This document shows, piece by piece, positions 23,935 to 36,600 of a stretch of 64,000 nt of DNA. Source of the DNA: Mytilus californianus. Its lineage: Eukaryota; Mollusca; Bivalvia; Mytilida; Mytilidae. The stretch is taken from contig NW_026262734.1 of assembly GCF_021869535.1 (NCBI RefSeq), positions 75,826,339-75,890,338 on the forward strand, written 5' to 3'. Below the pieces are notes generated by a model, which had not been told where the DNA came from, made no database searches, and saw only the letters and a list, made by a program, of their open reading frames with translations. The position numbers were made by a program, and so were the translations under genes. The stretch's first letter is position 1; each line of letters starts with the position of its first letter.

Positions 23935-25820
23935 TTTTTATATGCCCGTTTACGGGACGTATTATGGTATACCGTTGTCCGTCCGTCCGTCTGTCGTCAA
24001 CATGTCGGACAATAACTCAAAAACACTTTTACCAATTTGCATGAAACTTTAGTGAAATGTGTATATCTATTGACCTGAGCTCCCTTTCATTTTTTATAAA
24101 TTTTAGATTTTCAGTTTCCTAGTATTGGGGTTTTTTTCAATTAAAAAAGGGGGATTTTCCAGTTTTCGGACATTAACTCAAAAACACTTAAACCATTATG
24201 CATGAAACTTTGGTGAATTGTTAATATCTATTGATGTGAGCTCCCTTTGGTTTTTTATAAATTTTGGATTTACCGTTTCCAAGTTTTGGGGTTTTATTCC
24301 TTAAAAAAGGGGGGATTTTTCAGTTTTCGGACAATAACTCAAAACAATTTCACCAATTTGCAAGAAACTTTGGTGAATTGATTATTTCTATCGACATGAG
24401 CTCCCTTATGATTTTTATAAATTTTAGACTATAAGTTTACGATTTATGGGGATTTATTCATTACAAAAAGGGGATTTTCCAGTTTTCGGACAAGAACTCA
24501 AAAATGCTTTCATGAAACTTTGATAAATTGTTTATATCTATTGTTGTAAGCTCCCTTTTGATTTTTATGAATTTTAGATTTTACGTTTCGGAGTTATAAG
24601 ATTTTATTCATAAAAAAAGGGGTGATTTTTGAAGTTTTTGGACAATATCCTTAAAGTGCTTAGAGCAGTTTTCATTAAACTTTGATGACTGATTTATATC
24701 TATTAAGATAACCTCCCTTTAATTTTTTATAAATTTCTGATATAACATTGAGAAGTAATTGAACTTTATTTGTTTATAGTCTGACAACCAGTCAGGGGAC
24801 TTATTGAAATAAGTGATTTTTAAATCACTTATTTAAGTAGCAAATTAGAAGTTTTGTCACAAATTGTGATTTTATAGTTTTACCAAAATTTTAAACACAT
24901 AGGTTTAGATAATATCTTTTCATTAGTAAAATTTAAAAAAACGAACTTTTTGCTTCTTTTAAGCAGCAAAGTTTATGCCTTTGATGCAATCATTTAGCTG
25001 CAAATTCTATTTTAGTTGAAAAAACGCTATAAAAATGGCTTTACATAATGAACTGATACTTTCTTAACAGATTTTTCCCAGCAGTGGGAGTATTTTTCCT
25101 GTAAAATTCAAGGTTTCATCTTAAAGATTATGTAATAAAATTCTACTGTTCGCAATCAAAATTTCACTGTTCGGGGGTGTTGAAATTAGTGGGGATTATT
25201 AAAATAATGATACTTAAAAAAGTGATTTTTTGGAAGGAAATTGAGGTATGATACTTAAACAAGTGATTTTTATGTCATTATCCTAGATTTAGTACAAGGT
25301 CATCACCTGACCTTCCCCGGTCATCCTATCAACAAAGATGTTGGTTCTGATAATTTTAGCAACATGATTAGTCCCTGGATCATTAGTATTCTATATTTAA
25401 AGCTACAATAAAATTAAATCACTTAGTCTAGTGATTAATTTGTACTACTTAAATAGGTGATTATTAAAGAAAGACAGCTCTTACTTCCAACCTTTATGGA
25501 CATTATGTTACTTGAATCAGTGATTTAGAAAATCATTCATTTAAGTAAGTCCCCTGACTGACAACAGATTTACTAAGTATTGAGCAACATCACAGTGTAT
25601 TGCACAACAAGAAGACATCTTTAATTGAATATAAATTCAATTCATATAACCAATTTCAAGTTCTTTGACTACATTTATTCAGAAACCTATAATATGTCAA
25701 GTATTTAATTACAATCCAAATTGAGACCTGTATCAAGCTTGAATATTGTGTCCATTTTTTCCCCAACTGTTCAGGGTTGGACCTCTGCGGGCGTATCCAG
25801 CTGCACTCAGCGAAGCAGTT
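23935..25820 (+). mobile_element. HINE-like element (TATACGCCCG family), split by a TIR transposon
   Basis: Opens with TATGCCCGTTTACGGGACGT (hairpin CCCGTTTACGGG) and a short GTCY tract (23978-23995), followed by about five imperfect units with GAGCTCCCTTT and TATAAATTTTAGATT. The 3' module after 25561 carries TTGCACAACAAGAAG, CCCAACTGTTCAGGGTT and GCGGGCGTATCCAGCTGC. A 772-bp transposon (24789-25560) interrupts it. The sequence around the empty site can be read at 30134, which gives AGTCTGAAAACAGATTTAC there. Confidence 0.75.
24789..25560. mobile_element. 772-bp non-autonomous DNA transposon, TIR CAGTCAGGGGACTTA, 5-bp TSD
   Basis: An exact 15-bp terminal inverted repeat, CAGTCAGGGGACTTA, continues imperfectly to about 31 bp. 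It is flanked by a 5-bp duplication, ACAAC, at 24784-24788 and 25561-25565. Removing the insert joins GTCTG-ACAAC-AGATT, which matches the uninterrupted HINE-like copies at about 7880 (minus strand) and 30134. The interior has many copies of AAGTGATT or its complement, often next to TTAAG, notably near both ends. No coding region. The superfamily is not assigned. Confidence 0.85.
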
Positions 25821-25865
25821 TTTGACTGATAGACAAAAAACTCCTGGCTGTTCTATTAACATGAC

Positions 25866-27357
25866 TTAGAAGATTTATACTGTTCCTCATTTGAATGCAA
25901 TCATCAGTGTACACAGAATTGATGCTTTTTTTGCAATGGATTTTTCTTTCTTTTCATTTACTTGGTTGTACACCTTGTGTTATCTGGCGTTCTCAACCCC
26001 TAAGAATTTTTTTTTCTAGGAAAGCACTTATTAAAAATGTGTGATTTTGAGGGAAAAAATCTGAAATTTGTCAGGTAAATCAAATTCCACTCTTTTTTGA
26101 TATACATTACAATGTACCAGCTAAAAATGACTTGCATATAAACTGTCAACAGTATCACCATCTTGACAAAATTTTTACACACAATGTACCAGCTAAAAAT
26201 GACTTGCATATAAACTGTCAACAGTATCTTCCATCTTGACAAAATTTTTACAAACTACTTTTTATGATAATAAAATAAAATAATTTGCCTACTACTAACC
26301 ACATTTAAAATGATGGGTCAGAGATGGGCAAACAAACATATTTTTAATATTGGCCTGACCATTAGAGATGCCCTCCAACAGTTGTACTAAGTCCCACTGC
26401 CTTCCTTCCAGTTTGAAGAAAACGCCAAGGGTTCCTGCGTTGTGTAGAGATACAGACAGATACAGATGGGGAATATAAGGATACATGTACCGGTACATGT
26501 GTAGGTTGTAAAAAAATAACTGTTACATAAACAACAACCTTTTGGTAAATGCCGGAGAAATAAAAAAATCAATGCAATTTCAGGACTAATGTCGGTTAAA
26601 AGAAGCTCATTCATTATCAAATATCACACTTTTTGTCTAGATGTTTCCCAAAAAGGCAGTCACACCATCACAACTTTTTTATTACAAAATGTGCCTATTA
26701 TGTGGTTTACACAACGTAACTTGTATGTATCATTATTTTCAAAGCTCTCCTTTTTAAATAAATGAGAGATGTTTTGGTTTTTTTATATATATGTATATGT
26801 TGCTTGTCATTCTTTGATTTTGTTTTCCTTTATACATGTCATAAGCAACAAAAATGTCATATTTTTCCTCAATTATAAACTTTCAAAACAGTTCAATCAA
26901 TTATTAAAAAACTGAAAAGAAAAAAAAAAGACTATCAACATGATTTCAGTCATGATCAGTAAAGCAGACTAGACATTCCAATATGTGTACTCTTGTTTTA
27001 TAATTAGACTCTCATTCATACATAGGTCTTTTAGTTTGGTAACTTATCAACTAAACATGCTAAAAGAAGTCACTATTTGCAACATTTTTAATGAAGTCAA
27101 GCATATTTTGCTTAGTATTACTTAATTGACTTGTAGAAGTCATATTTTGTTTTAAGATAAAGGGAGACAATCCATGAAACATGCATGTTCAATTTTAGAC
27201 CTCTTGAGTGAAAAGCAGAATTAGACAAATTCATGACTGACATTTCTGAGCTCAGACTAATGCATGTATCTGTAAACACAATCAACTCTCATTTTCCTTG
27301 TTTCAGGCAACGAGTTGTGTAGAAGTGGTCTGAAATATGATTTGATTTTTCTTACAG
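25866..27357. other. Upstream region of MGST3a
   Basis: No coding exon recognised. Because both first coding exons are preceded by splice acceptors, an untranslated leader exon must lie in or upstream of this interval; I could not place it. A pyrimidine-rich acceptor-like TTTCAG occurs at about 27301-27306. Confidence 0.4.
26109..26253. repeat. Two-copy tandem duplication, period 72 bp
   Basis: ACAATGTACCAGCTAAAAAT starts at 26109 and again at 26181. The copies differ by a few bases. The minus-strand frame through it repeats a peptide because of the duplication only. Confidence 0.85.
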
Positions 27358-27361
27358 AATC

Positions 27362-27487
27362 ATGACAGTTGTTTCAAAGCTTCCAAAAGAATATGGATAT
27401 GTAGTCCTGACAGGTGTTGCTAGTACATTTATGTTACAGTGGATGACCTACAAAGTTATTGTGGCAAGGAAGAAATATAAAATTTGG
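27362..27487 (+). CDS. MGST3: MGST3a alternative first coding exon 1a
   Basis: 42 codons starting MTVVSKLPKEYGYVVLTG, the same length and phase as exon 1b and differing from it at 10 residues. It is preceded by an acceptor (TTTTTCTTACAG, ending 27357) and followed by a donor GTATGA at 27488. It ends ...KYKIW, where exon 1b ends ...KYKVE. Only 54 nt (27488-27541) separate it from exon 1b, so splicing 1a to 1b is unlikely, and joining both would also add a second start region. It is read as an alternative to 1b. Confidence 0.8.
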
Positions 27488-27545
27488 GTATGACACTTTT
27501 CATATATATATATTGTATGAATTTATATTTATCATTTTCAGGAGA

Positions 27546-27671
27546 ATGACAGTCGTATCAAAGATTCCACAAGAGTATGGCTATGTAGTTTTGACAGGAG
27601 TTGGAAGTACCTTTCTTATTTATTGGATGACCTACAAAGTTGTAGCTGCCAGAAAGAAGTACAAAGTAGAA
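27546..27671 (+). CDS. MGST3: MGST3a first coding exon 1b
   Basis: 42 codons, MTVVSKIPQEYGYVVLTG to ARKKYKVE, with acceptor ATTTTCAG ending 27541 and donor GTATGG at 27672. Ends in phase 0. Confidence 0.88.
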
Positions 27672-30600
27672 GTATGGATCTTTGAAATATGAAAGTCAAA
27701 TAGATTTATGAATCAATTTATCGCAGAAAATGGTTGAAACTTCATCTTTACTAAAATATTTTGTTTTATTGTAATTATTTACTGTTTGTTCCTGACCTGT
27801 GTGTCCCTTGTCATTTTTTTTGCATCTTCATGTATATTCTATTATTTTTACAGATTTTGATCTTTTTCTCTTCAACTTGTAAGCCAGACTAAGCCACATT
27901 TGTCTGTAACATAAGGTTCTGTATAATAAGTCCAGATTTTATTTTTATCAAATGAAAACATTGTAACTAAAGGCACATTTATAAGCCACATCTTGATTCC
28001 AATTGGTTTATTAGTCCCCTACCGACGAAGTCGAAGGGGACTTTAGGTTTGCACTCCGTCCGTCTGTCTGTCCTTCTGTCAGTACGGCAAATCAGTTTTT
28101 CACTTTTTTTCTTCATGCTTGAAGATATTTATTTGATATTTGGTATATTGTTTTATCATAACAAGTTACAGATCAAGTTCGAATTTTGTTCCGGTCTGAT
28201 AATTTTGTGCAGAGTTATAGTCCTTGGACTTAAAAAATTCCCTCAAATATTCAGTTTTCCGCACTTTTTTTGTCATTCTTGAAGATATTGATTTAATAAT
28301 TGGTACATTGTTTTATCATGACAAGTTACAGACCAAGTTTGAATTTCATTTCTGTTTTATGATTTTTTGCAGAGTTATAGTCTTTGGACTTAGAAAATTC
28401 ACTTAAATTATCAGTTTTCCGCACTTTTTTTTGTCATGCTTGAAGATATTGACTTGATATTTGTTGTATAGTTTACACCATGACCAGTTATAGATCAAGT
28501 TAGCATTTTGTTCCAGTACAATTAATTTTTAACCGGTAGGGGACTATGTATTGCCATGCAATACTCTCAGAATGCTTGTTTAGAATATCTTTCCAGACCA
28601 ACTCTTTCTGTCCCCTGCCACAAAGCAGTGCAGGGTAATTAAAATGATTATGTGCGTCTTTTTTTCCTTTATTGTAAGTACACTTACATAGATTATGGTC
28701 CTGATTGATTTTAAATGAATTTGATACCAACGATTTAAATACATCAACAGTATCTCAAACAAATTTGAAGATGAGGATTTTTATGCCCCTGTGGTAGCGA
28801 AGGGGGCAATAAGTTTTACCCTTGTCCGTCTGTACATCTGGACGTACATGACGTATGTCCATACTTCCCAAAATTGGTTTCCGTTCTCTAACTTTAGTTT
28901 GCCTCAACCAAATGTTATGAAACTTATACACAATGCTTATTACCACAAAACACAGGTCAAGTTTGAATTTTGGTGGCATCACTTTTACCATTCTAGAGTA
29001 ATGCTCCTTTACAAATTGAAAAATTGCTGGGATTTTTGGTTTCCGTTCTCTAACTTTAGTTTGTCTTAACCAAATCTTATGAAACTTTTACACAATGCTT
29101 ATTACCACAAAACACAGATCAAGTTTGAATTTTGGTGGCGTCACTTTTATGGTTCTAGAGTTATGGCCCTTTACAAATTGAAAAATTGCTGGGATTTTTG
29201 GTTTCCGTTCTCTAACTTTAGTTTGCCTCAACCAAATGTTATGAAACTTATACACAATGCTTATTACCACAAAACACCAATCAGGTTTGAATTTTGGTGG
29301 TGTCATTTTTACCGTTCTAGGGTTATGCCCCTTTACAAATGGAAAAATTGCTGAATTTTTCGTTTCTGTTCTCTAACTTTAGTTTGCCTCAACTAAATGT
29401 TATGAAACGTATACACAATGCTTATTACCACAAAAATCAGATCAAGTACAAATTTGGGTAGCGTCACTTTTACAGTTCTTGATTTATGTCCCTTTATAGC
29501 GTTATATGCTAGCGGGGGCATCATCTGTGTCCCATGGACACATTCCCCATTTATTTTTATACTTTTTGCGGTCGTATATTGGTATCACGTGGTCAGCATC
29601 ATCCGAAGACATTTGGTTTCCGGACAATAACTTTAGTTTAAGTGTATGGATTTCTATGAAATTTAACCAAAAGGTCCAATACCACAAAAGGAAGGTAGGG
29701 ATTGTTTTTGGAGGTGATGGTCCCAACCGTTTAGGAATTAGGGGCCAAAACAAGCATTTTTCTAGTTTCAGGATAATTACTTGTGAATAAGTATTTTGAT
29801 TGCTCTGAAATTGTACCACAAGGTTCAATACAACAAGTAGAAGGTTGAGATTTATTTTGGGGGTAATTGCCCAAACCGTTCAGGAATTAGGGGCCAAAAA
29901 GGGTCTAAAACAAACATTTTTCTAGTTTTCAGACAATAACTTGTGTTTAAGTGTATGGGTGTCTCTTAATTTGTACCACATTTTACAAAAAGAAAATTTC
30001 TTCAAAATTAATTTTTTTGGAAGGGGGGGTGGGGGGGCAATTTTTTTTCCTCAAAAGAAAATTCTCTTCAAATATTATTTTTTTTGGAGGGGGGGGGGGG
30101 GGTCACAATTTATTTTGCTTATTCTTTGTTTATAGTCTGAAAACAGATTTACTAAGTATTGGGCAACAGCACAGTGTATTGCACAACAGCAAGAAATCAT
30201 CAATTGAATATAAATTTAAATCGTACAACCAATTTCAAGTTCTTTGACTACATTTATTTTGTGTCAGAAACCTATAATATGTCAAATATTTAATTACAAT
30301 CCAAATTCAGACCTGTATGAAGCTTGAATATTGTGTCCATTTTTGCCCCAACTGTTCAGGGTTGGACCTCTGCGGTCGTATCCAGCTGCGCTCGGCAAAG
30401 CAGTTTATTTATTTCAGTTAAACCCTTGAAAATGTAAATGATATAGGGAATTGACATTGAAAGCTATTTTATGCCAATATTCCCAATATATGATGAAATC
30501 TAGGTCAAAAGTTTACAACCTAAAAATTTAGAATTATATTGAAAACCAGTGCTAATTGGTTTTTTTCTTCAGTTGCCTGTGGAATGCAAAAATTATATTG

Positions 30601-33600
30601 AAAACCAGCTTTTGCAGGAATGAAGTATGATAGATCCTTTGCAATATGTTTTTCAATTTTATTTGTGTTCTTCTTCTGTAAAATACAAGGATTTTTTTTC
30701 CAGACTAGATGAATGATAGGGGCAAGCTATATCCCAGTGAGTGTATCAATTGTTTTTGGTCAGTTTAAAGAATTCTCCTCTGAAAAGCCAAATCGGTTCA
30801 AACTTTATAGAAATGATGGGGAGAGCTTCTACAAAAGTCCCTCATTTCATGCTTATCAGATGTTAAACTTGATGACCATGATGTCACATGGGTTTTCACT
30901 GAATGCTAATCTTATTCATGTTATTGTCATAGTCTAAAATTGCTAGTACATATAAACAAAAAAAGTTAAATAGTTGATGAAGAAGATAGTGTTTAAAAAG
31001 GCTTTATCCAATATCATGGATTTCATTGAAACAGGTGATCCACAAATTTAAACATTCATTAAAGTACTAATTTTCTATATACTTGTACTTTGGCAAAACG
31101 ATGATATCAAAAGTCCATGAAAATACAATTTTCCCCTTAACTAGGAAAACTTGTACCAACAAAAATAAATTAATCACAGTATTAAAGAGTCTTACTTAGA
31201 AGTTATTAGTATTGTGATTGTTAGCATTTAACATCATCCAATTTTTACGGATGCATATATGAGGGTCTAGATGGGGTTAACAGAATTGAGAATTATGGGT
31301 CGGTTTTCTTTTGCAAGGTTTATGGGCAATTCATCTAAACAAATAATTATAAAAATAAGAAAATGTGGCATGATTCCAAATGAGACAACTGTCCACGAGC
31401 ATGACAAGAGACCAAATGACACAGAAATTAACAACTATAGGTCATCATATAGCCTTCAGAAATGAGTAAAACCCTGACAGCATAGACACCTATAAAAGGC
31501 CCAAAATGACAAATGTAAAACAATTCATATGATATACAGTCACACAAAAACCACTGAATTATAGGCTCCTGACTTGGGACAGGCACGTACAGAGCGTTTT
31601 TTCACATGTCTGCACATAGTATACTTTGGTGATTTATTTTTAAACTTCATACAAAATTGAGGATTTTCACTTACATGTATATTGTTCCAGTGGCAGTGTT
31701 ATTGGATGTCTTAATTTTAAAAAATTATAGATTTGGTTAAAGAAGCATTGCAGAAATAATTAGTATTAAATTTGATCCAATTTTAATACTATAAACTATA
31801 AAAATCTTTTAGGTAAAAATTTTTTCCACAGCTTATGCAGTTATAAAAATGAAAGATTGTAAATCTTTAAGAATATTATTTCTTATTTCAGTACCCAACC
31901 TTGTATTCTGCAGACAATGAAAAATTTAACTGTGTCCAGAGAGTCCATCAAAATACGTAAGTATATACAATACAGTAATTTTTTTTTTAACTCACCTGGC
32001 CCAATGGGCCAAGTGAGCTTCTCTCATCACTTGGCGTCCGTCGTCCATTAACTTTTACGAAAATCTTCTCCTCTGAAACAACTTGACCAAATTTAACCAA
32101 ACTTGGCTACAATCATCATTTGGGTATTTAGTTTAAAAAATGTGTCTGATGACCCAGCACGCCAAACAAGATGTCCGCCATGGCTAAAAATAGAACATAG
32201 GGGTTAAATGCAGATTTTAGCTTATATCTTTGAAATCAAATCATTTAGAGTAAATCTGACGTGGGGTTGAATTGTTCATTAGGTCAAGATCTATCTGCCC
32301 TGAAATTTTCAGATGAATCAGACAACCCGTTGTTTGGTTGCTGCCCCGGGCCTAGAATTGGTAATTTTAAATAAATTTTGCAGTTTTTATTTTTGCGATC
32401 GTATATTGGTATGACATTGGCGTCGTCATCGTCCGAAGACACATTGGTTTTCGCACTCTAACTTTAGTTTAAGTGAATGGATCTCTTTGAAATTTTACCT
32501 TAAGGTTAAATACCAGAAAAGGAAGGTTGGGATTGATTTTGGGGGTTATGGTTCCAACAGTTAAGGATTTAGGGGCCAAAAAGGGGCCAAAAATAAGCAT
32601 TTTCTAGTTTCCAGACAATAACTGTGGAACGGTGTATGGATCTCTCTGAAATTATACTACAAGTTTCCATACCACAAAGGGATGGTTAGGATTTGCTTTG
32701 GGGGGTTATGGCTCAAACCGTTTAGGAATTAGGGGCAAAAAAGGGGGAAAAACAAGGTTGTCCTGGTTAATGGACAAATACTTTAGTACAAAACATAATT
32801 TAAAGCAGTGTAAGGGAGATAAATCAAATACATCATTGAAATTATCTCCCTTACACTGCTTTTAAATTATGTATAAAGTAATGGTTAATGAACAATTAAG
32901 ATAATTTAAAACAGTGTAAGGGAGGTAATCCAAATACAACGTTTTGGTTACTTCCCTTACACTGCTTTTAAATTATGTGTAAAGAAATGCATATTTATAA
33001 AGGAAGACCAGTAAAAATATCTGCAAATGTTGCATCTTTTTTTTTTACAAAAAAATCCATATGAAGGTCCAAGTTGGGGTCCAAAATTAAACTTTGTTTG
33101 ATTTTAGCAAAAATTGAATATATGAGGTTCTTTGATATGCTGAATCTAAACATGTATTTAGATTTTTGATTTTTGGCCCAGTTTTCAAGTTGGTCCAAAT
33201 TGGGGTCCAAAATTAAACTTTGTTTGATTTCAACAAAAATTGAATACATGGGGTTCTTTGATATGCTGAATCTAACCATGTATTTAGATTTTTTATTTGT
33301 GGACCCCGTTATCAAATTGGTTCATATTGAGGTCAAAAGGGTCCAAAATTAAACTTTATTGATTTCATCTAAAATTGAATTATTGGGGTTCTTTGATATT
33401 CCAAATCTAACCGTGTATTTAGATTTTTAATTTTGGGTCCTGTTTTTTAAATTGGTCTACATTAAGGTCCAAAGGGTCCAAAATTAAACTTAGTTTGATT
33501 TTAACAAAAATTGAATTCTTGGGGTTCTTTGATATGCTGAATCTAAACATGTGTTTAGATTTTTGATTATGGGCCCAGTTTTCAAGTTGGTCCAAGATAG

Positions 33601-36600
33601 GGTCCAGTATTTAAACTTTGTTTGATTTCAACAAAAATTGAATATATGGGGTTCTTTGATATGCTGAATCTAAACATGTATTTAGATTTTTGATTATGGG
33701 CCCAGTTTTCAAGTTGGTCCAAATTGGGGTCCAAAATTAAACTTTGTTTGATTTCAACAAAAATTGAATATATGAGGTTCATTGATATGCTGAATCTAAC
33801 CATGTATTTAGATTTTTTATTTGTAGGCCCCGCTTTCAAATTGGTTCATATTGAGGTCAAAAGGGTCCAAAATTAAACTTTGTTTGATTTCATCAGAAAT
33901 TGAATTATTGGGGTTCTTTGATATGCCAAATCTAACGGTGTTTTTAGATTTTTAATTTGGGTCCCTTTTTTTAAATTGGTCTTCATTGAGGTCCAAAGGG
34001 TCCAAAATTAAACTTAGTTTGATTTTAACAAAAATTGAATTCTTGGGGTTCTTTGATATGCTGAATCTAAACATGTGTTTAGATTTTTGATTATGGGCCC
34101 AGTTTTCAAGTTGGTCCAAGTTGGGGTCCAAAATTAAACTTTGTTTGATTTCAACAAAAATTGAATATATGGGGTTCTTTGATATGCTGAATCTAACCAT
34201 GAATTTAGATTTTTTATTTGTGGGCCCCGCTATCAAATTGGTTCATATTGAGGTCAAAAGGGTCCAAAATTAAACTTTGTTTGATTTCATCAAAAATTGA
34301 ATTATTGGGGTTCTTTGATTTGTCAAATCTAACCGTGTTTTTAGATTTTTAATTTGGGTCCCGTTTTTTAAATTGGTCTACATTAAGGTCCAAAGGGTCC
34401 AAAATTAAACTTAGTTTGATTTTAACAAAAATTGAATTCTTGGGGTTCTTTGATATGCTGAATCTAAACATGTGTTTAGATTTTTGATTATGGGCCCAGT
34501 TTTCAAGTTGGTCCAAGATAGGGTCCAGTATTTAAACTTTGTTTGATTTCAACAAAAATTGAATATATGGGGTTCTTTGATATGCTGAATCTAAACATGT
34601 ATTTAGATTTTTGATTATGGGCCCAGTTTTCAAGTTGGTCCAAATTGGGGTCCAAAATTAAACTTTGTTTGATTTCAACAAAAATTGAATATATGAGGTT
34701 CATTGATATGCTGAATCTAACCATGTATTTAGATTTTTTATTTGTAGGCCCCGCTTTCAAATTGGTTCATATTGAGGTCAAAAGGGTCCAAAATTAAACT
34801 TTGTTTGATTTCATCAAAAATTGAATTATTGGGGTTCTTTGATATTCCAAATCTAACCATGTATTTAGATTTTTAATTTTAAGTCCTGTTTTTTAAATTG
34901 GTCTACATTAAGGTCCAAAGGGTCCAAAATTAAACTTAGTTTGATTTTAGCAAAAATTGAATTCTTGGGGTTCTTTGATATGCTGAATCTAAACATGTGT
35001 TTAGATTTTTGATTATGGGCCCAGTTTTCAAGTTGGTCCAAGTTGGGGTCCAAAATTAAACTTTGTTTGATTTCAACAAAAATTGAATATATGGGGTTCT
35101 TTGATATGCTGAATCTAACCATGAATTTAGATTTTTTATTTGTGTGCCCCGCTATCAAATTGGTTCATATTGAGGTCAAAAGGGTCCAAAATTAAACTTT
35201 GTTTGATTTCATCAAAAATTGAATTATTGGGGTTCTTTGATATTCCAAATCTAACCGTGTATTTAGATTTTTAATTTTAAGTCCCGTTTTTTAAATTGGT
35301 CTACATTAAGGTCCAAAGGGTCCAAAATTAAACTTAGTTTGATTTTAGCAAAAATTGAATTCTTGGGGTTCTTTGATATGCTGAATCTAAACATGTGTTT
35401 AGATTTTTGATTATGGGCCCAGTTTTCAAGTTTGTCCAAGTTGGGGTCCAAAATTAAACTTTGTTTGATTTTAACAAAAATTGAATATATGGGGTTCTTT
35501 GATATGCTGAATCTAACCATGTATTTTGATTTTGGACATTGGACCATAATAGGTAAATTAAAAAAAATTCAAATTCTTAGACCACATTCTTCCTGTGTCA
35601 GAAACCTATGCTGTGTCAAATATTTAATAACAATCCAAATTCAGAGCTGTATCAAGCTTGAATGTTGTGTCCATACTTGCCCCAACTGTTCAGGGTTCGA
35701 CCTCTGCGGTCGTATCAAGCTGCGCCCCAGCGAAGCATTTTATTGTTTCTGTTCTCCAACTTAAGTTTGCCTCAACCAAATGTTATGAAACTTATACACA
35801 ATGCTTATTACCTTAAAACACAGACCAAGTTTGAATTTTGGTGGGGTCACTTTTGTCGTTCTAGAGTTATGCCCCTTTACAAATGGAAAAAATGCTAAAT
35901 TTTTTGTTTCGGTTCTCTAACTTTAGTTTGCCTCAACCAAATGTTATGAAACTTAAACACAATGCTTATTACCTTAAAACACAGACCAAGTTTGAACTTT
36001 GGTGGGGTCACTGTTATTGTTCTAAAGTTATGCCCCTTTACAAATGGAAAAATTGCTGGATTTTTTGTTTCGGTTCTCTAACTTAAGTTTGCCTCAACTC
36101 AATGTTATGAAACGTATACACAATGCTAATTACCACAAAACTCGGATCAAGTACAAATTTGGGTAGCATCACTTTTACAGTTCTTGAGTTATGATCCTTT
36201 ATAACATTATATGCAAGCGGGGGCATCATCTGTGTCCCATGGACACATTCCTCATTTATTTTCCTTTATGCCTTATATGATTTTAATTATAAAAGATAAA
36301 TAAAAACTATAAAGCATAAAAATGATCAGCAAGGCAAGATCTATTAAAGGCGCACTAGCTAGGAGATATATGAAAAATCAAAATATGATTTTTTTTGTTC
36401 AATCATTAATGAAAGTGAAATAGTGAAAAAATAATTCTCATTTAAAGTTATTTAAAGGAAAAGAATGACAACATTGAAAGTGAAACAAAGGTAAATCATT
36501 TGATTGACTGATTCGATCCACAAAACATCATTCTTATACAGGTAAAAACGATGATTAACATATATTTTTATGCCCCCGCCGTAGCGGAGGGGGCATTATT

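Noticed and set aside
28755-29354. Overlapping open frames on both strands with LPQPNVMKLIHNAYYHKTQ-type repeats
   Set aside because: They are read-throughs of HINE-like core units. The same peptides recur wherever the DNA repeat occurs.
33060-35550. Long minus-strand frames with a repeated KSKYMVRFSISKNP-type peptide
   Set aside because: Frames exist because the satellite units are about 126 bp or similar multiples of 3. There are no splice signals and no known domain, and other units break the frame.
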